Of a stretch of DNA of 64,000 nt, positions 11,601-23,826 are shown piece by piece. The notes beneath the pieces were generated by a model that was given only the letters and a program-made list of their open reading frames with translations, did no database searches and was not told where the DNA came from. Within the stretch, counting starts at the first letter, position 1. Every line of letters begins with the position of its first letter. Made by a program: the position numbers and the translations under genes. This DNA comes from Enoplosus armatus (taxonomy: Eukaryota > Chordata > Actinopteri > Centrarchiformes > Enoplosidae): positions 11,793,001-11,857,000 of the forward strand of contig NC_092198.1 in NCBI RefSeq assembly GCF_043641665.1, written 5' to 3'.

Positions 11601-14268
11601 TTGTTTTTTTTACTTAAACAAATATGAGAATCATCTGTATTTTGTATTTCCAGACCTCCGTACAAGTCCCCTCTCCAGCAGCTGGTGTAATTGAGGAACT
11701 GCTGGTGCCTGATGGAGGGAAAGTAGAAGGAGGGACACCCCTCTTCAAACTCCGAAAAGGAGGTGTGCTTAGTTATCAGTTATCATTTTATCACTGAAGT
11801 AAATAAACGTAAATGTTTTTATATGCTGGTGACAGTGTGTTACCTGAGGTTCAGTACCATTATCAAAAAAAGTACATTTCCAGCATAAGCCAAGCCTCTG
11901 TCACTGTCTTACTTTCCCTTCATATTATACAGAATATAATTTCACAATGTGATTTCCTATGCTTGGTGCTATGGACACAATTCAGTTGGTTCTATAAAAT
12001 GTATATTAATTCAACTGCAGTGCTTTGTTTGTGGAGCTCAGCTGATATCTCTCTTTTTCCCCACCAAGTTATACATTTTAAATGACTGCTGTATATGTGT
12101 GTGTTACATACGCTGCTGAGAAGCTACTCTAAAATGTATTGAATTATGACAGCACTGAAACATTTTGTGAATCATTGACCTTTACTACATCTGTCCTTCT
12201 GTGTCCTCAGCTGTTGCTGCCAAAGCTGCTCCGTCCCCAGCTGCAGAGGCACCAGCTGCAGCTCCTCCACCGCCTCCATCACCTCCAGCTTCAGCTCCCA
12301 CTGCCATGCCTCCAGTGCCCCCAGTGCCACCACAGGCTGCCCAAGCCAAACCTGGTGTGTTTCCTTCTCTGGTATATGAATCTACGTAGAAAGCATTATT
12401 ATTATTGTTGTTGTTGTTGTTGTTATTGTGTAGTATGTAGCTGAGAAGGCCAGCACTGTTTTTGGCTCCTGGTGTTACATTCTGTCTTTCCCTCTTCATG
12501 AAGTTTCTGCTGTCAAACCCACTGCTGCAGCTCCAGCTCCTCCAACAGCAGGAGGCAGAGGAGAAAACAGGGTAACACACATGCTGATGATACACTTATT
12601 TCATCTATATATTTTTTTTTTTCTTTTATTACACTAATATTGTCATGGCCAACCATAAATGTAAACCACTTTAAAGGAGATTGCTCACAGATGGTCTGTC
12701 CTTCTGTCCAGGTGAAGATGAACCGTATGAGGTTGAGGATCGCCCAGAGGCTAAAGGAGGCTCAGAACACCTGCGCCATGTTGACCACCTTCAACGAGGT
12801 GGACATGAGGTGAGCCACAGCAGCTCCTACAAAGATTATTCCAACTTTCCTCATGTTATATTATTATTATATATTATTATTTACATAGGGTCTAAACCCT
12901 CAAAAGACACAAGAACCCGATTCACATTTCACGGCAGAAGTGTGTAATTTGTCACACTGTGATCATAGGATATATTTGACTTAAATTCTCTATTATGTCC
13001 TCGATTTTGCTTCAGCAACATTCAGGAGATGAGGACAGTGCATAAGGATGCTTTCTTAAAGAAGCACAACATCAAACTGGGTTTTATGTCAGCGTTTGTG
13101 AAGGCTGCGGCACACGCTCTGACTGACCAACCTGCTGTCAATGCAGGTAAGACAACGCAGACTTACTCCCACTCCCCAAATACATAGCCAAATATTAAAC
13201 GTATGTTTTGTTTTTGTTGTTTGTTCACCAAACTTGATGTTTTTTAACTACAGTTATTGATGATACAACCAAAGAGATTGTCTACAGGGATTACGTTGAC
13301 ATCAGCGTCGCTGTGGCAACTCCAAAGGTACGACTTTTGGCTCTATAAAACTTTGAAATACATTGAAAACATTGAATACACCTGAATAACATGTATCTGT
13401 CTAGGGGCTTGTTGTACCAGTGATCCGTAACGTTGAGACCATGAACTTCACTGGCATCGAGAAAGCCATCAATGCAATGGGAGAAAAGGTAAAAAGCTTT
13501 GTGCAATAAGTGATAACAGACATCCTACGATTATTGTATTGTTTTTCAAATATTTCATTGCAATTTTGAATAAAGCCAATATTTATTTACTTTCATAATA
13601 ATGAGAAAATGAGAAAATAATTTGTGCTGTGTGCCTCAGGCTCGTAAAAATGAGCTTGCTGTTGAAGACATGGATGGAGGCACCTTCACCATCAGCAACG
13701 GTGGCGTGTTCGGCTCCTTGTTTGGCACACCCATCATCAACCCCCCACAGTCAGCCATCCTGGGCATGCATGGCATCTTCGAGCGACCTGTGGCCATCAA
13801 TGGCAAGGTGAGAATTATGTGTCCGTGGATACAGATGGCAAAATTCAAACAAGCTATAACTGTGTGACTCATAAACAGTGAAGCGTGACTTTAGTTTATC
13901 TACTGGTTTACGAAAGTGTCACTGCTACAAAAGGCTCAGATGAGGTGTGAAATGAAAGTTTATTTTCATACCCCAATTATTAAATGCCACATCAAGTTGT
14001 GTAAGAAGAACAATTACAGCAAGTCTCCAGTAAAACTGAGGTCAGATCTGATCAGACAGTGATCTTGCATACAAATATGGATCTACTGGTTTTTCCCGTG
14101 AGTAAACAATAAAACTGCTTTCTGCTTTGGCAGGTCGAGATCCGGCCCATGATGTACGTGGCACTGACATACGACCACCGACTCGTTGACGGCAGAGAAG
14201 CGGTCACTTTCTTACGCAAGATCAAAGCGGTGGTTGAAGATCCACGAGTGTTGCTTCTGGACATGTGA
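8657..14268 (+). CDS. dlst: dihydrolipoamide S-succinyltransferase (E2 of 2-oxoglutarate dehydrogenase), 15 exons, 448 aa
   Basis: DLST transfers the succinyl group from E1 to coenzyme A in the mitochondrial 2-oxoglutarate dehydrogenase complex (TCA cycle). Coding exons: 8657-8719, 10514-10547, 10846-10888, 11139-11203, 11294-11368, 11517-11572, 11654-11762, 12211-12354, 12504-12571, 12712-12809, 13016-13146, 13254-13327, 13405-13488, 13640-13807 and 14134-14268. The frame is intact throughout and the length matches the human protein (453 aa). Residues 1 to about 66 are the mitochondrial targeting region. The lipoyl domain follows, with the lipoylated lysine in EIETDKTSV (K112, last codon of exon 6). 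An Ala/Pro-rich linker (exons 8-9) leads to the catalytic domain. The active-site motif is [11 protein letters not shown], with H419 and D423. As in vertebrate DLST, no peripheral subunit-binding domain is evident. The start ATG is the first in a CpG-rich leader and matches the conserved MLSRS beginning. Confidence 0.98.
8720..10513 (+). other. dlst intron 1 (1.8 kb)
   Basis: This is the largest dlst intron, bounded by GTATGT and a polypyrimidine-CAG acceptor. It carries one MITE-like element at 9391-9664, listed separately. No other coding sequence is seen. Confidence 0.9.
9391..9664. mobile_element. short inverted-repeat (MITE-like) element in dlst intron 1
   Basis: The ends form a 20-bp terminal inverted repeat with 19 matches: TTGTTAGTTTATTAGGTACA at 9391-9410 against TGTACCTAATAAACTGACAA at 9645-9664. 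The body is about 270 bp, AT-rich and non-coding. It resembles a short repeat family that I recall as common in perch-like fish. Its transposase source is unknown to me. Confidence 0.75.
12399..12427 (+). repeat. ATT/GTT trinucleotide microsatellite
   Basis: A run of ATT units followed by GTT units lies in dlst intron 8, about 45 bp after the exon 8 donor. Confidence 0.9.
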
Positions 14269-17200
14269 TGATGTTTCTGCCACCACATTACTCTCATTTA
14301 AAGATCGCTCAGCTGCATAGAATGAACTCCACGTCACAAAAAAACGCAGAAGTCGCACAAAATTGCCTACACAAGTCTTTTTAACTGCTCAGTCAGACTG
14401 CAGGGGGGGTATTGAGGTTGTGTTCCAACGCTCATCATTAGAGAGTAACTGGAATTATATAAGGAATATGCTTAAAATGGTCCTTGGTTAAATCAACAAA
14501 GCGTCTGAGATCGTTGTTTCATTTGCTGCATTTGAATTCAGCAGAAAGACAAGTCACATTTACATTACACGTCTTGGCATAGACGGGCTTAAAATGTTGA
14601 CGCTAACTCACTTATGGGTGCGTTATTATACCCTTGTGCTCTTCAGATGGACATATAAAGCAGTAGATAAACACTCGCTGCATGTCACAGTTGTGTAATC
14701 ATGAAACAAAATGGCTCTTCCAGGCGACATTTGGCTGCATGACTTTGTCCGCTGCTCGTTAGTTGGAGCTCCTGACACACTTTTTCCACAGCGGGGCCAA
14801 GCAGAGCTCACTCAGATTAGTTCAAGATGTTTTTAATGTCAAGACGGGATTGAAAGGATTCGTTGGTGTGCTGCTAGTCATTGTCACTAGTAACAGTCTG
14901 AGAAAAAGAGTTTTTGCTTGGAGGTGATTCAGTTCAGTTATATTCCTGCTTCGTCATCCACGTCCTGTCTAAAAATGTTGATCAAACTGTTGTGAGCTTT
15001 TAGTAAAACAGACACACACAGAAACTGTACAAAACACAAACCAAACACTATTTGTTTTTTAATATATATATAGTATATTGTTACTTTATGGGCAGTCTGT
15101 TGGGGGTAATGTTCCAAACGCACAATTTGGCAGCAGGATTTTATGTTGAGTTCCTATGTTGGAAGAGATTTTCATTGTGTTCTATATATAAAATACTGGT
15201 ATCTATTTAAAGAAACAATTTTAAACATTAAACATCTCAAGAGTTTTATGTACTGAAACTTGTCTTTCACATTTACTTTACAAACGTAATTTTTCGCCAA
15301 TCGACTAATCCATTCATCTGCAAAGTTTGATAATCAGTCAGTCCTCTTAAATTAGGTTTCAAGCAAAAATGGCAGCATTTTCTGGTTGCAGATTCTCACA
15401 TGTGAAGTTCTCCTGCTTTAGTTAGTCTTATATGATCATAAATTGAATCTTTTGGGGCTTTGAATAGTTGTTTTCACAAAACAAAACATTTGAGCTTGTC
15501 ATATTGAGCTCCTGGAAATTTGTGATAGCCATTTTTAACTATTATTTAACTATAAGTTGTAAAGGCCGAAGAATCGATTACTTGATTACACATTGATGAA
15601 CATGATGAACACAACAGTTAGTTGCACCCCACTGATGGCTTATGTAATGCCAAGTGTACACTGCACCAGGGAAACTGTTGACTGCACATTTCACCTTAAC
15701 TTTCATCTTCTAACAACGGTCTTTTTGAAAGGGACGAAATATGGCAATGGCGAAATAAAAGCACAAGGCTCGGGCAGGGAACGTCTTCGCAGTCGATCTT
15801 GACTGAAGCATTTTATCTCGTGCCAAATCTATTTTGCTCCCGAATTCTCTGCTGCGGATGAATTCTGCGCCAAAGACTGATCTTCAAAGCCTCATTAGCC
15901 AGCCTACCGCTCGGCTCTTGAGAAGCTCCAAATAATGGGATCATCTCTGACAAAGTCTTAAGGGTTGCTTGGCCCTTTCTCCCACTTCACAAACACAGGC
16001 TCAAGTGTGTGCAGCTGTGTATGATACCCCTTCAGTAATTCTGTTTACTTTAATAATCACAGGGGACAATGGGTCCTAATGTACGTCTTTGTTTCTCTGC
16101 CAGCACCTACACAAATGTCTGAACAACACTGTTTGGAGGAAAAACACAGAATTCATTATGAGAACACAAAAAACCCAAACATTAGATTACCATGAGAATA
16201 CTGGAGGTCCTAATGGGCCTGAATACAGCAAACAATGACACAAGGGTTCCTCTAATTTAATTATTTACTTTTATTACCGCTCAAGATTCCATTAGCGCTT
16301 TCGAGATCATGTTAATTGGCAGCGTGTGCCAGTGGGTGCATAGATATCTGAAGGGTTTGTTGGCAGGTTTTTGTTTCGTCTTCAAAATTTGGCCAAATCT
16401 GTGAATTTCCAATTGGACTGCTCAATAAGATGTGGGTTTTAAGTCTTTGTGTCCATTCAGATGAAAGATGGCCCATTAGAAATTGGCAGCTAGCTGTTTG
16501 TTTTCATTAAGCCACATCAGAGAGATAATTTACCTAAATTATTCTGTTATTTTTTTCTGTCTTTTATATAAGCCAATTATATCAATGCCATTATGTAGAG
16601 AATTGTATTTTAGTCCAATTGGAAAAAGTGTTTTGAGTTTAAGGTGATACTAATATTAATGACCAATTATATTTTTATTCTAAAACATTTAAATTATTCA
16701 GTACACCCTATAAAGTTTTTGAGTATGAAAATGCTTTTAAGAAGTCTTCATTTAGCGGAACATCTTCACATATTTTTTACGTGTACTAGATAATTCTCTC
16801 TTTTCTATGTGTACACATCCCTCATGAATGCGGTCAGGGACAAATTAATTCTTTTTAGTTACAGGTTAAAAACCTAATAGCTTTCCAACAACAAATGGAT
16901 TGAATCAAAAGCATAACTGCACAGGGTGTATTGTTTTTATATTATTTATATCTGGACTCTTCATTGGTTCCAGTTAAATGAAGATGTTATGAGAGGGATC
17001 CAGTATATGATGATCACACAGTGTGACTGAAATTCATTGAGGGCCACAAGGGGCTCATCCAAATAAGGTAAGTTTAGAGGACAAAGTATAATTTCTGAAT
17101 AATCTACGGTATTAAAATAACTTGTTGGAGTTGAAGTGAAGTTAGATTTACTCTGAGCCACACAGGAAATGTTCTACTGATTAGTGATTTTATGGGCGTG

Positions 17201-18768
17201 ATTAGGTGTTCAAAATGTTGATTGTTGAACAAATAAACACTAAGACTCAAGTTTATCTTATCTAGTCTCTTATCATACTCTTTGTTTACAAGGGACTACA
17301 GAGTTTTACACTTGCGTGCATTAAAATGAATTGCATCCAGTGGAATGAGTTTCCTTCAACCACATTTCACTTTAGAAGCCTAATCTTAGTTTAGAGGGAC
17401 TTAATGTAGTTTATGTAGTTATGAGCCTCATGCATGTACAAAAACTTATAAACATTGCTTTATTTGACTTATTATTTTGTGCTGTTCATTCCAGTTTGAG
17501 AGTTTCTACTGGCTAAATTAAAACATTTGAAGAAGCTAATGTGGATTTAAGAACTAATTTCTTAAATCTTTTCATTAAGGTGCATGGAACAATGAGACAG
17601 AGGCCGTGGAGGTGCACATCAGGGTAAGAACTTGTTTCATCATTTCACACATGTACAATTCAACAAGTTTTAATAAAACAACACAAAAGCTTTACAAGGA
17701 AAACTGTGGAAGCGTAGGTTTCCAGTTTACCTTTATGAACGGTAATGGTGACAACTGTCTGAGTGAATCTTATAGGGCCTGAACCGCTTCGCCTGATGAT
17801 TGATGGAAGAGGAGACTTGTCTCCCTGGCAGCCAGTTGCCATCTCTTAGACACAATTTTTGAACCATTCTGCATATTGATCCACTTTCTCTGAGGAGAAA
17901 ATGATAACAAATAAATGCATATAACTGAAATGGGACGTTAGTTTGAAAGGGCTGTCCCATGTCCTGATGACCCGCGATATTACGGTGTCAAGCCGTTCAC
18001 ACATGACCCAATAAAGAGGTGCGGGTGAGATGGTGTGTCATGTCATTGTCTCCTCTGTGGTTACCACTGGAGCCACCTGACAGAAACGGATTGCACTGTT
18101 TGATATGACACCTTGAGACAATTCATCAGCACACCCTTAATAATCCTACCCTGCAGGGCCTGCATAAGTAATGCTCTGCATGCATATTCATGAGTGTGCT
18201 GTTTCCTTTACAGGCCATTTCATTCAAAGCTAACCAATGTGGCGAAACAACTAGCTTGCATCTGGCCCTATTCTTTCTCTCCTCTCGGTCCTTTGATATG
18301 GACGCCAGCCTCTTTTTCTTCCTCCTCTTGTTCTGTTGTCATACCAGAAGATTATTTTTGGATGGAGAGAATGAGGCAGCGAGGACCCTGTGGCCCAGCT
18401 GCGGAAACAGCTGGCAGCGCTGAGGTGGGTGCAGCTGGATGGTGTCAGAGGTTCAAGTATTCAACACTGGACAGAATTGGGTGGAGAGAAGAACTACAGT
18501 GGAAGGAGAGTGGAGGGGGGGTCACTGAGGCCATAGGAAGCTGCTCAATACCTTTGGGTTTGTGATGTCTGTTCCTCCTCCTTATAAGTATCTATGTTTT
18601 TGCAAAAATGCAAAATTGTGCCCTTGTGGGAAATGCATTGACTTTGTAAAGTCACATTACTGGCATATACTCAACAAAATCAAATAACAGACTCCATTAA
18701 CTTTTATTTGAAGATGTCTCCTCTGTTATCCCTATCCCTCATCTTGGTGGCGCTGTACGTCTCTGTAT
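14269..18768. other. dlst 3' UTR and dlst-lrrc74a intergenic region
   Basis: The dlst 3' UTR probably extends to an ATTAAA at 15228-15233; an AATAAA at 15754-15759 is an alternative. The repeat at 15290-15632 is listed separately. From about 15960 to 18560 I see no exon set. Stretches near 16240-16560 and 18080-18240 have the look of conserved non-coding DNA, but this cannot be tested here. The far end should contain the lrrc74a 3' UTR on the minus strand. Confidence 0.5.
15290..15632. repeat. interspersed repeat, copy 1 of a family shared with 35605-35900
   Basis: This segment shares ordered blocks with 35605-35900. Examples are a TTCTCACATGTGA-type block and a CTGGAAATTT block versus CTGGGAAATTTT, and both end near a GTTAGTTG/ATTAGTTG motif. 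It resembles a short dispersed repeat that I remember as abundant in acanthomorph fish. The copies are strongly diverged, so it is old. Confidence 0.65.
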
Positions 18769-21700
18769 CTATGACAGCTCAGCAAACTGACTGCAAAAAA
18801 GAGACACAGTTGGACATTTTTTAAACTGTTTATAGCTGCAAGTGATTAAAGCACCAATGTGTTCACAAAATATTAAGAAGGATCACTTCATCCAAACTAC
18901 ACTAAATAAATAAAAAAAGTCGCCATGACTGAACAAACTCCATGCACTGCGTGCATGAGAAAAAGCCTGGAAGTGGACCTTGAGTTACGATTATTTTGTC
19001 AAACTACTATTTTCCAAGTTCAAGGTTTTCAAAACGCAGGCAAATAAATGTGAAACTATCTGCATGGTCGGACACCACTAGGGTAAATCGGAGAGCATGC
19101 TTTCTTATTAATGTGGGTGACCTGCCCTTTTAAAACAAATAATTATGGTCCACCACAAACCTGTTTATTTTTAATAAAAGTTACTTTATGAGTTTTTCCA
19201 ACAAACACTGTCATTATTATAATTGTCCTCCGTACACCAGTTCACAGACTAACCTGTAGATTATGGTGGCTTTGTAGTTCTTGTCAAACTTCTGAATCAA
19301 CCACTCAAGCTGTCGCTGATCCAAAGGTACGTTAGCTGCCTGCATGCGTGACAACATCATTTTCTCCAGTGCTCATCCATACAATAATAATGTTTTCATA
19401 TGTTTTCAGTGCATTGTGAGAAATTGTCAACCTGACCTTTACAGCCTTCCTGAAGGCAGGGGTGGAGACCGTCATAGTTCCTTCTTTGTCCAAAGCCTGG
19501 AAGAAGTCCATGATGCTCTCATTTCTCTCTTTGAGGAATTTCTATGAAAGAATCAAGGCCATGTTTCAAATTTGGAAACAGTGTACACATGCAAAGAACT
19601 GATCTCTTGTTGTGAGCATAAACTTTAAGTATTTTGTTGTCACCAGATTTCTCTCCCTTCCTGACCACTGACCTGAAAGATCTGGAGGGCAGATAAGTTC
19701 CTGGTGACGGAGCTCATGACGCTGTACTGAACATCCAGAGCAGGACGCGTCTGACGGGCTTCTTCCAACAGCTCCACAAAGGCCTCACGCACAAACACTG
19801 TCTGCACGCACACATACACCGAAGTATTACTGCAGGCGGATGTAATCATCACATTCGCATACAGACAAGATTCATATTAATACTTAAGTTCATATGCTGA
19901 GGTGAAATTTGTTTTTGCTGCACTTACAGAAATATTGATCTCTTTCACTGCTGATTTCATGTTGTCTTTAACTGTTTTGAGCAGCGTCAGAGCTCCGATA
20001 TTTGTCAGGGGGTTGTGGGAGAGCTGAAGAAAATATACACACACCAAAACTTACATTTAACAGAAATAAATCTACAGTTTCTTTGAGTGCAAAATGTTTC
20101 AAATCACCATGATGATGATCAAACACAACATAAAATACCAGTGCTTTCACCCTTTTGTCCGCTCACCTTGAGGACCCTTAGGGTGTCGTTGGTGGCCAGG
20201 CCCTGGCAGAGCAGTGTCACAGCCTGATCGTCTATATGGTTACCGCTGAGGTCCAGCAGCACCAGCGTGCTGTTTTGTCTCAGTGCTTGACCCAGTGACT
20301 CTGCCTCGATGTGGCCAAAACTGTTCCACGACAGCTGGAGCTGCTTCAGAGTTGAGTTTTGCTGAGGAAAGGAAAATGAAACAACGATGACCGGAAACAG
20401 GCCGTTGAATATACACTGAAGGCTTGTGCTTGAGTGTGTTACGTTAGTCACCTTCAGCCCAGCACTCAAACCCACTGCACTACGCATACAAAGGTGGTTC
20501 CAGCTCAGATTTAGGACTTTAATTGCTACATTTGTGCCTTTTAGAAAGAGGAAACAATTTTAAAAGGTCACAATACGTTTTAAAATTTAAGACACAAATT
20601 ATACATCAAGTCTTTTTAAGTCAAACTGAAATTAAAATTAAATTAAAAATTCATTTTTGCAAAGAAATCAGTAAATAGAGTATATATCCTTGGTGTTAGT
20701 TTTGACTTGTGTATTTGGTACAAATTGTACTTACCAAAAAAATACATTTAAAGACACAATAGCACATATATTTTACAAGTTCTAATCCGGTGTCTCTGTG
20801 TGAATTGTTCCATTATCACTTGATGCTAAATACATGTTTGAACATTTGTTTTTTTTTTTATGAAAACTTATAAAATATTTGAGTGCTCAACTTGAACTCA
20901 GAGGTGTGTACATAATTTACCCAATCTAGCTAACTAGCTAACCCATCATAACACCACACTTGATCGTTAGCTTGCAGGTCGTAGTAGCTAGGAGAACAAT
21001 ATCATAGCTGGAGTGTGTTTAGATTTCAGTTAGCAAACCAGGCTATAGCTTTAGTACCACTTAAATTTCTATTTTCTTACATAAAAAGTTTAAAACTAAT
21101 TTCAGTTGGACTTTAACCTCTAATATGTGTGTAAATTGGGTTTGCCTTACCTCCAAATTTACAAGGTTCATTCTTTGTTTATTCATTCGAAGGATTTGGC
21201 ATCAGGATGTGACATTCTCCTAATACAGTCAGAAATTAACTACTGTACCTAACATATGACCTAGGTGTTCTCCTCCCGTGTCACCGATCTTGTTGTGACT
21301 GAGGTCCAGCTCTTTGACCACATAGTCACCCTGAGAAGAAAGAACATGTTGGATTGAAGCTTAATGCATATTTAGATGTGACAGTTTCTTGATTCATTAG
21401 TTGGGATATGGTCATGGAAAATGTATAGGAGCTCAAATGCTGTTTTGCCACATGGATTCAGCAGTACTTTGTACTAACCTTTAAAGCATCAGCAATGTAT
21501 TTAGCAGCAGAATCATCAAAATCATTTCCTGAGGGAAGAAGGGGAATTATAATTTAATTACTAATCCAAAAAAAGAGCTCACTTGTCCTCTTAATTTCCA
21601 GTGTAATACAGTGATGCGCAGAGGTGAAAATAAAAATATCTTGAGAGGTGAAAGACTTGAAGACTTGATCACCTGAGAGTTTGATGGATTTGATGTGGTG

Positions 21701-22809
21701 ATTATCTAACAGCATTCTGGAGATGATGTCTGCTCCCTCAAAGTGCAGCTGGTTGTCGGAAAGATTCTGAAGTAAAGACAGTCAGTTATTTTGGAGACGA
21801 AAAAAGCATTTGTGTATTCTAAGTAGTTTCAAAAAGATATCATTCCTCTAGCAGTTCAGAGCAGGTGAGTACCATGGTGTATACCAGGCAGATTTTTAAG
21901 AACTGGTGTATTCAGCGTGATAGTTTTAGAATAGATACTAGACTCTGAATGCTGATGTTAGTTTGAAACGTCTCCATCAGATGGCGTGTCCCCTCTGCCT
22001 GAAGTGTGTTGTCCTCCAGCTCAAGGTTGGTGATGGTATTATCAGTCTAAAACACAAAATAATTAATTACTTGTATTCTAATTACAAATTAATTAATGAC
22101 TGAAAATGAAACACCTGTCAGATCCCATTTCTCTGCATTGAAAATTTAAGAAACGAGAAACTATCACTAGCTTATTGCAGAACCAATACTTCATGTGTCA
22201 TCATGGCATAATATTTTTAAAAGGATTTACAGAGGGAAGAACTTTAGTAAATATGACCCCATCCATAACCTTATTGTATGAAAATATAATGGTTCTGTTG
22301 AATTTTGGTGATCATTGAAATAATTGTTTCATTAAAGTGAAAATCTAGGTAAAGGGATTGAAGGCCCCTACTTTCAGAATTATGGCCAGAGCTTTGGCCC
22401 CCCGAGGTCCCACATCACAGTGGTTCAGGTTGAGATTGGCTTCATCCAAGTGGCGGAAGAAGGAGGAAACAGGAACGGCCCCTGTACGGCGACAGGCCTG
22501 CAGGTACAGCTCTGCACGAGACAAACTCTGTCTCTGATTGGTGGTCGCTGAGAAGAAGTCGGAGAGAAGAGGTGAGGGGGTTGAAGACTGTGCATCCATC
22601 GATATCATACTGTATGGTCACTTTAACCTACTGTCTGTTTCCAGATCAGTGTCCCACTCATCACCACGGTTGCCCTCTTGGCCCTGGGTTGGCTTCTCCA
22701 TCTGATCCTGGCCTCCCGTGGGCAGGACTGACTGATTAGATGGCTGCGGCTCTTGCGCTTGCTGCTCCTCATTGAGCTGAAGACCTGCAATGTCTTTCTG
22801 ATCCATCAT
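18769..22809 (-). CDS. lrrc74a: leucine-rich repeat-containing protein 74A (lrrc74a), 13 coding exons, 468 aa
   Basis: This is a ribonuclease-inhibitor-type LRR protein of the LRRC74 family; its molecular role is poorly known. Exons in transcript order: 22809-22632, 22547-22372, 22046-21939, 21766-21673, 21528-21479, 21330-21249, 20537-20452, 20361-20167, 20023-19928, 19801-19673, 19541-19437, 19339-19254 and 18790-18769. The frame holds across all junctions. The N-terminal ~60 residues are Gln/Glu-rich and acidic and end in WDTDLETD, a family landmark. Next come a helical ELYLQACRRTGAVPVSSFFRHL-like segment and about eight LRRs (TNLELEDN, KSIKLSGNDF, KELDLSHNKI, KVLNLSWNHL, KQLQLSWNSF, VLLDLSGNHI). 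The C-terminal part contains DFFQALDKEGTM, a weak EF-hand-like segment also present in relatives. The last coding exon is only 22 nt. The start is taken at the MMDQ methionine (22809); an in-frame GTG upstream is not credible as a start. LRRC74A rather than 74B is inferred from 14q24.3 synteny. Confidence 0.93.
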
Positions 22810-22938
22810 ACCACAAGATACTGAGAGCCTCACCTGTATCTGCACTACACCTGCACAAACCACTGCGGAGGAGAAAGGTGAGGCTAGCTGTTACTGAAAG
22901 TTTTCTGTTGCAGTGTCAGCTGAAATACTATGAAATAC

Positions 22939-23390
22939 CACTGGTGGAAAGTAAGAAAGTACATTTACTCAAGTACTGCACTTCAGATCCTTGTACTTTC
23001 ATGTTACTTTATGCTTCTACTCCACTACATTTCAGAGGCAAATATTGCACTTTTTACTCCATTGCATTTATTTGCTAACTTTGTTACTTTGCATATTCAG
23101 ATTAAAAATACAAAATATAATCAACAAATAAATTATGATGTAGGCTAATATTATTGGTCAAGTTAACTTAACTAATTAACTTGATTGATCCCTGGGAGAA
23201 ATTTACAAGCTACCAAGCAGAGTATATAAAGTAGCTGAAATTAGACACAAATTACACCATTCTGCATAATAATAGTACACTACATAAGAGTACTTTTACT
23301 TTTGGTACTTTAAATACTTTTTAACTTCGATTGCATGGCTTTTACTTGTAAGAGAGTATTTCTACACTGTGGTATTGATACTGTATGCAG
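22939..23390. mobile_element. dispersed fish repeat (MITE-like), copy 1
   Basis: It begins CCACTGGTGGAAAGTA and contains ordered AGTACATTTACTCAAGTACT, TTCTACTCCACTACATTTCA and ACACTGTGGTATTGATACT blocks. A second copy lies at 44757-45436, whose far end (ACTTCTTCCACCACTG) is the inverse of this copy's start. That suggests a family with terminal inverted repeats. I remember this repeat as very frequent in percomorph genomes. Confidence 0.75.
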
Positions 23391-23805
23391 TATGAAAAAG
23401 CTTTTCTTGACAGTTAACACTAACTTAGCCGTTGGGTCAATTATTACCAAACGTTAGCTAACAGTTAGCTAGGTTAGTTAAAAGGTTTCACTGAAATTAA
23501 TATGAGTTTGTTGAAGCCCCAGTTGATATGTGACAATGAAGGCGATGAACTGTCGTTTCTAGTTAGCATTAATTATTATATGTTTTCAGACAATTCTTTA
23601 ATCAGGCGGTTAACGTTAGCTAACGTTAGAGCAGACCAAGGTCTCCTTTTGGGCCAAAATAAAATGAATACATTTTATGTTTAAAACAAACATTCACTTT
23701 CATGTTTAACAGGCATGTAAAAATTCGTTTATTGTTCAGAGTAAGGAAAACAGGAGCCTACCTGAATGAGTTTGATCACTTTCTGAAGTAATGTTATAAT
23801 CTGTT

Positions 23806-23826
23806 AAAAAAAAAAAAAAAAAAAAA
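23806..23826 (+). repeat. poly(A) run
   Basis: An uninterrupted run of 21 A in non-coding DNA upstream of lrrc74a. Confidence 0.95.

Noticed and set aside
11813..12085. 90-residue frame within dlst intron 7
   Set aside because: It lies wholly between two verified dlst exons and shows no coding character.
17580..17626. Mini-exon-like stretch with acceptor and GGTAAG donor
   Set aside because: A single ~47-bp open piece with no adjoining exons; no gene is expected there.
18194..18565. 123-residue frame between dlst and lrrc74a
   Set aside because: Composition is not protein-like and no domain is visible; probably chance.
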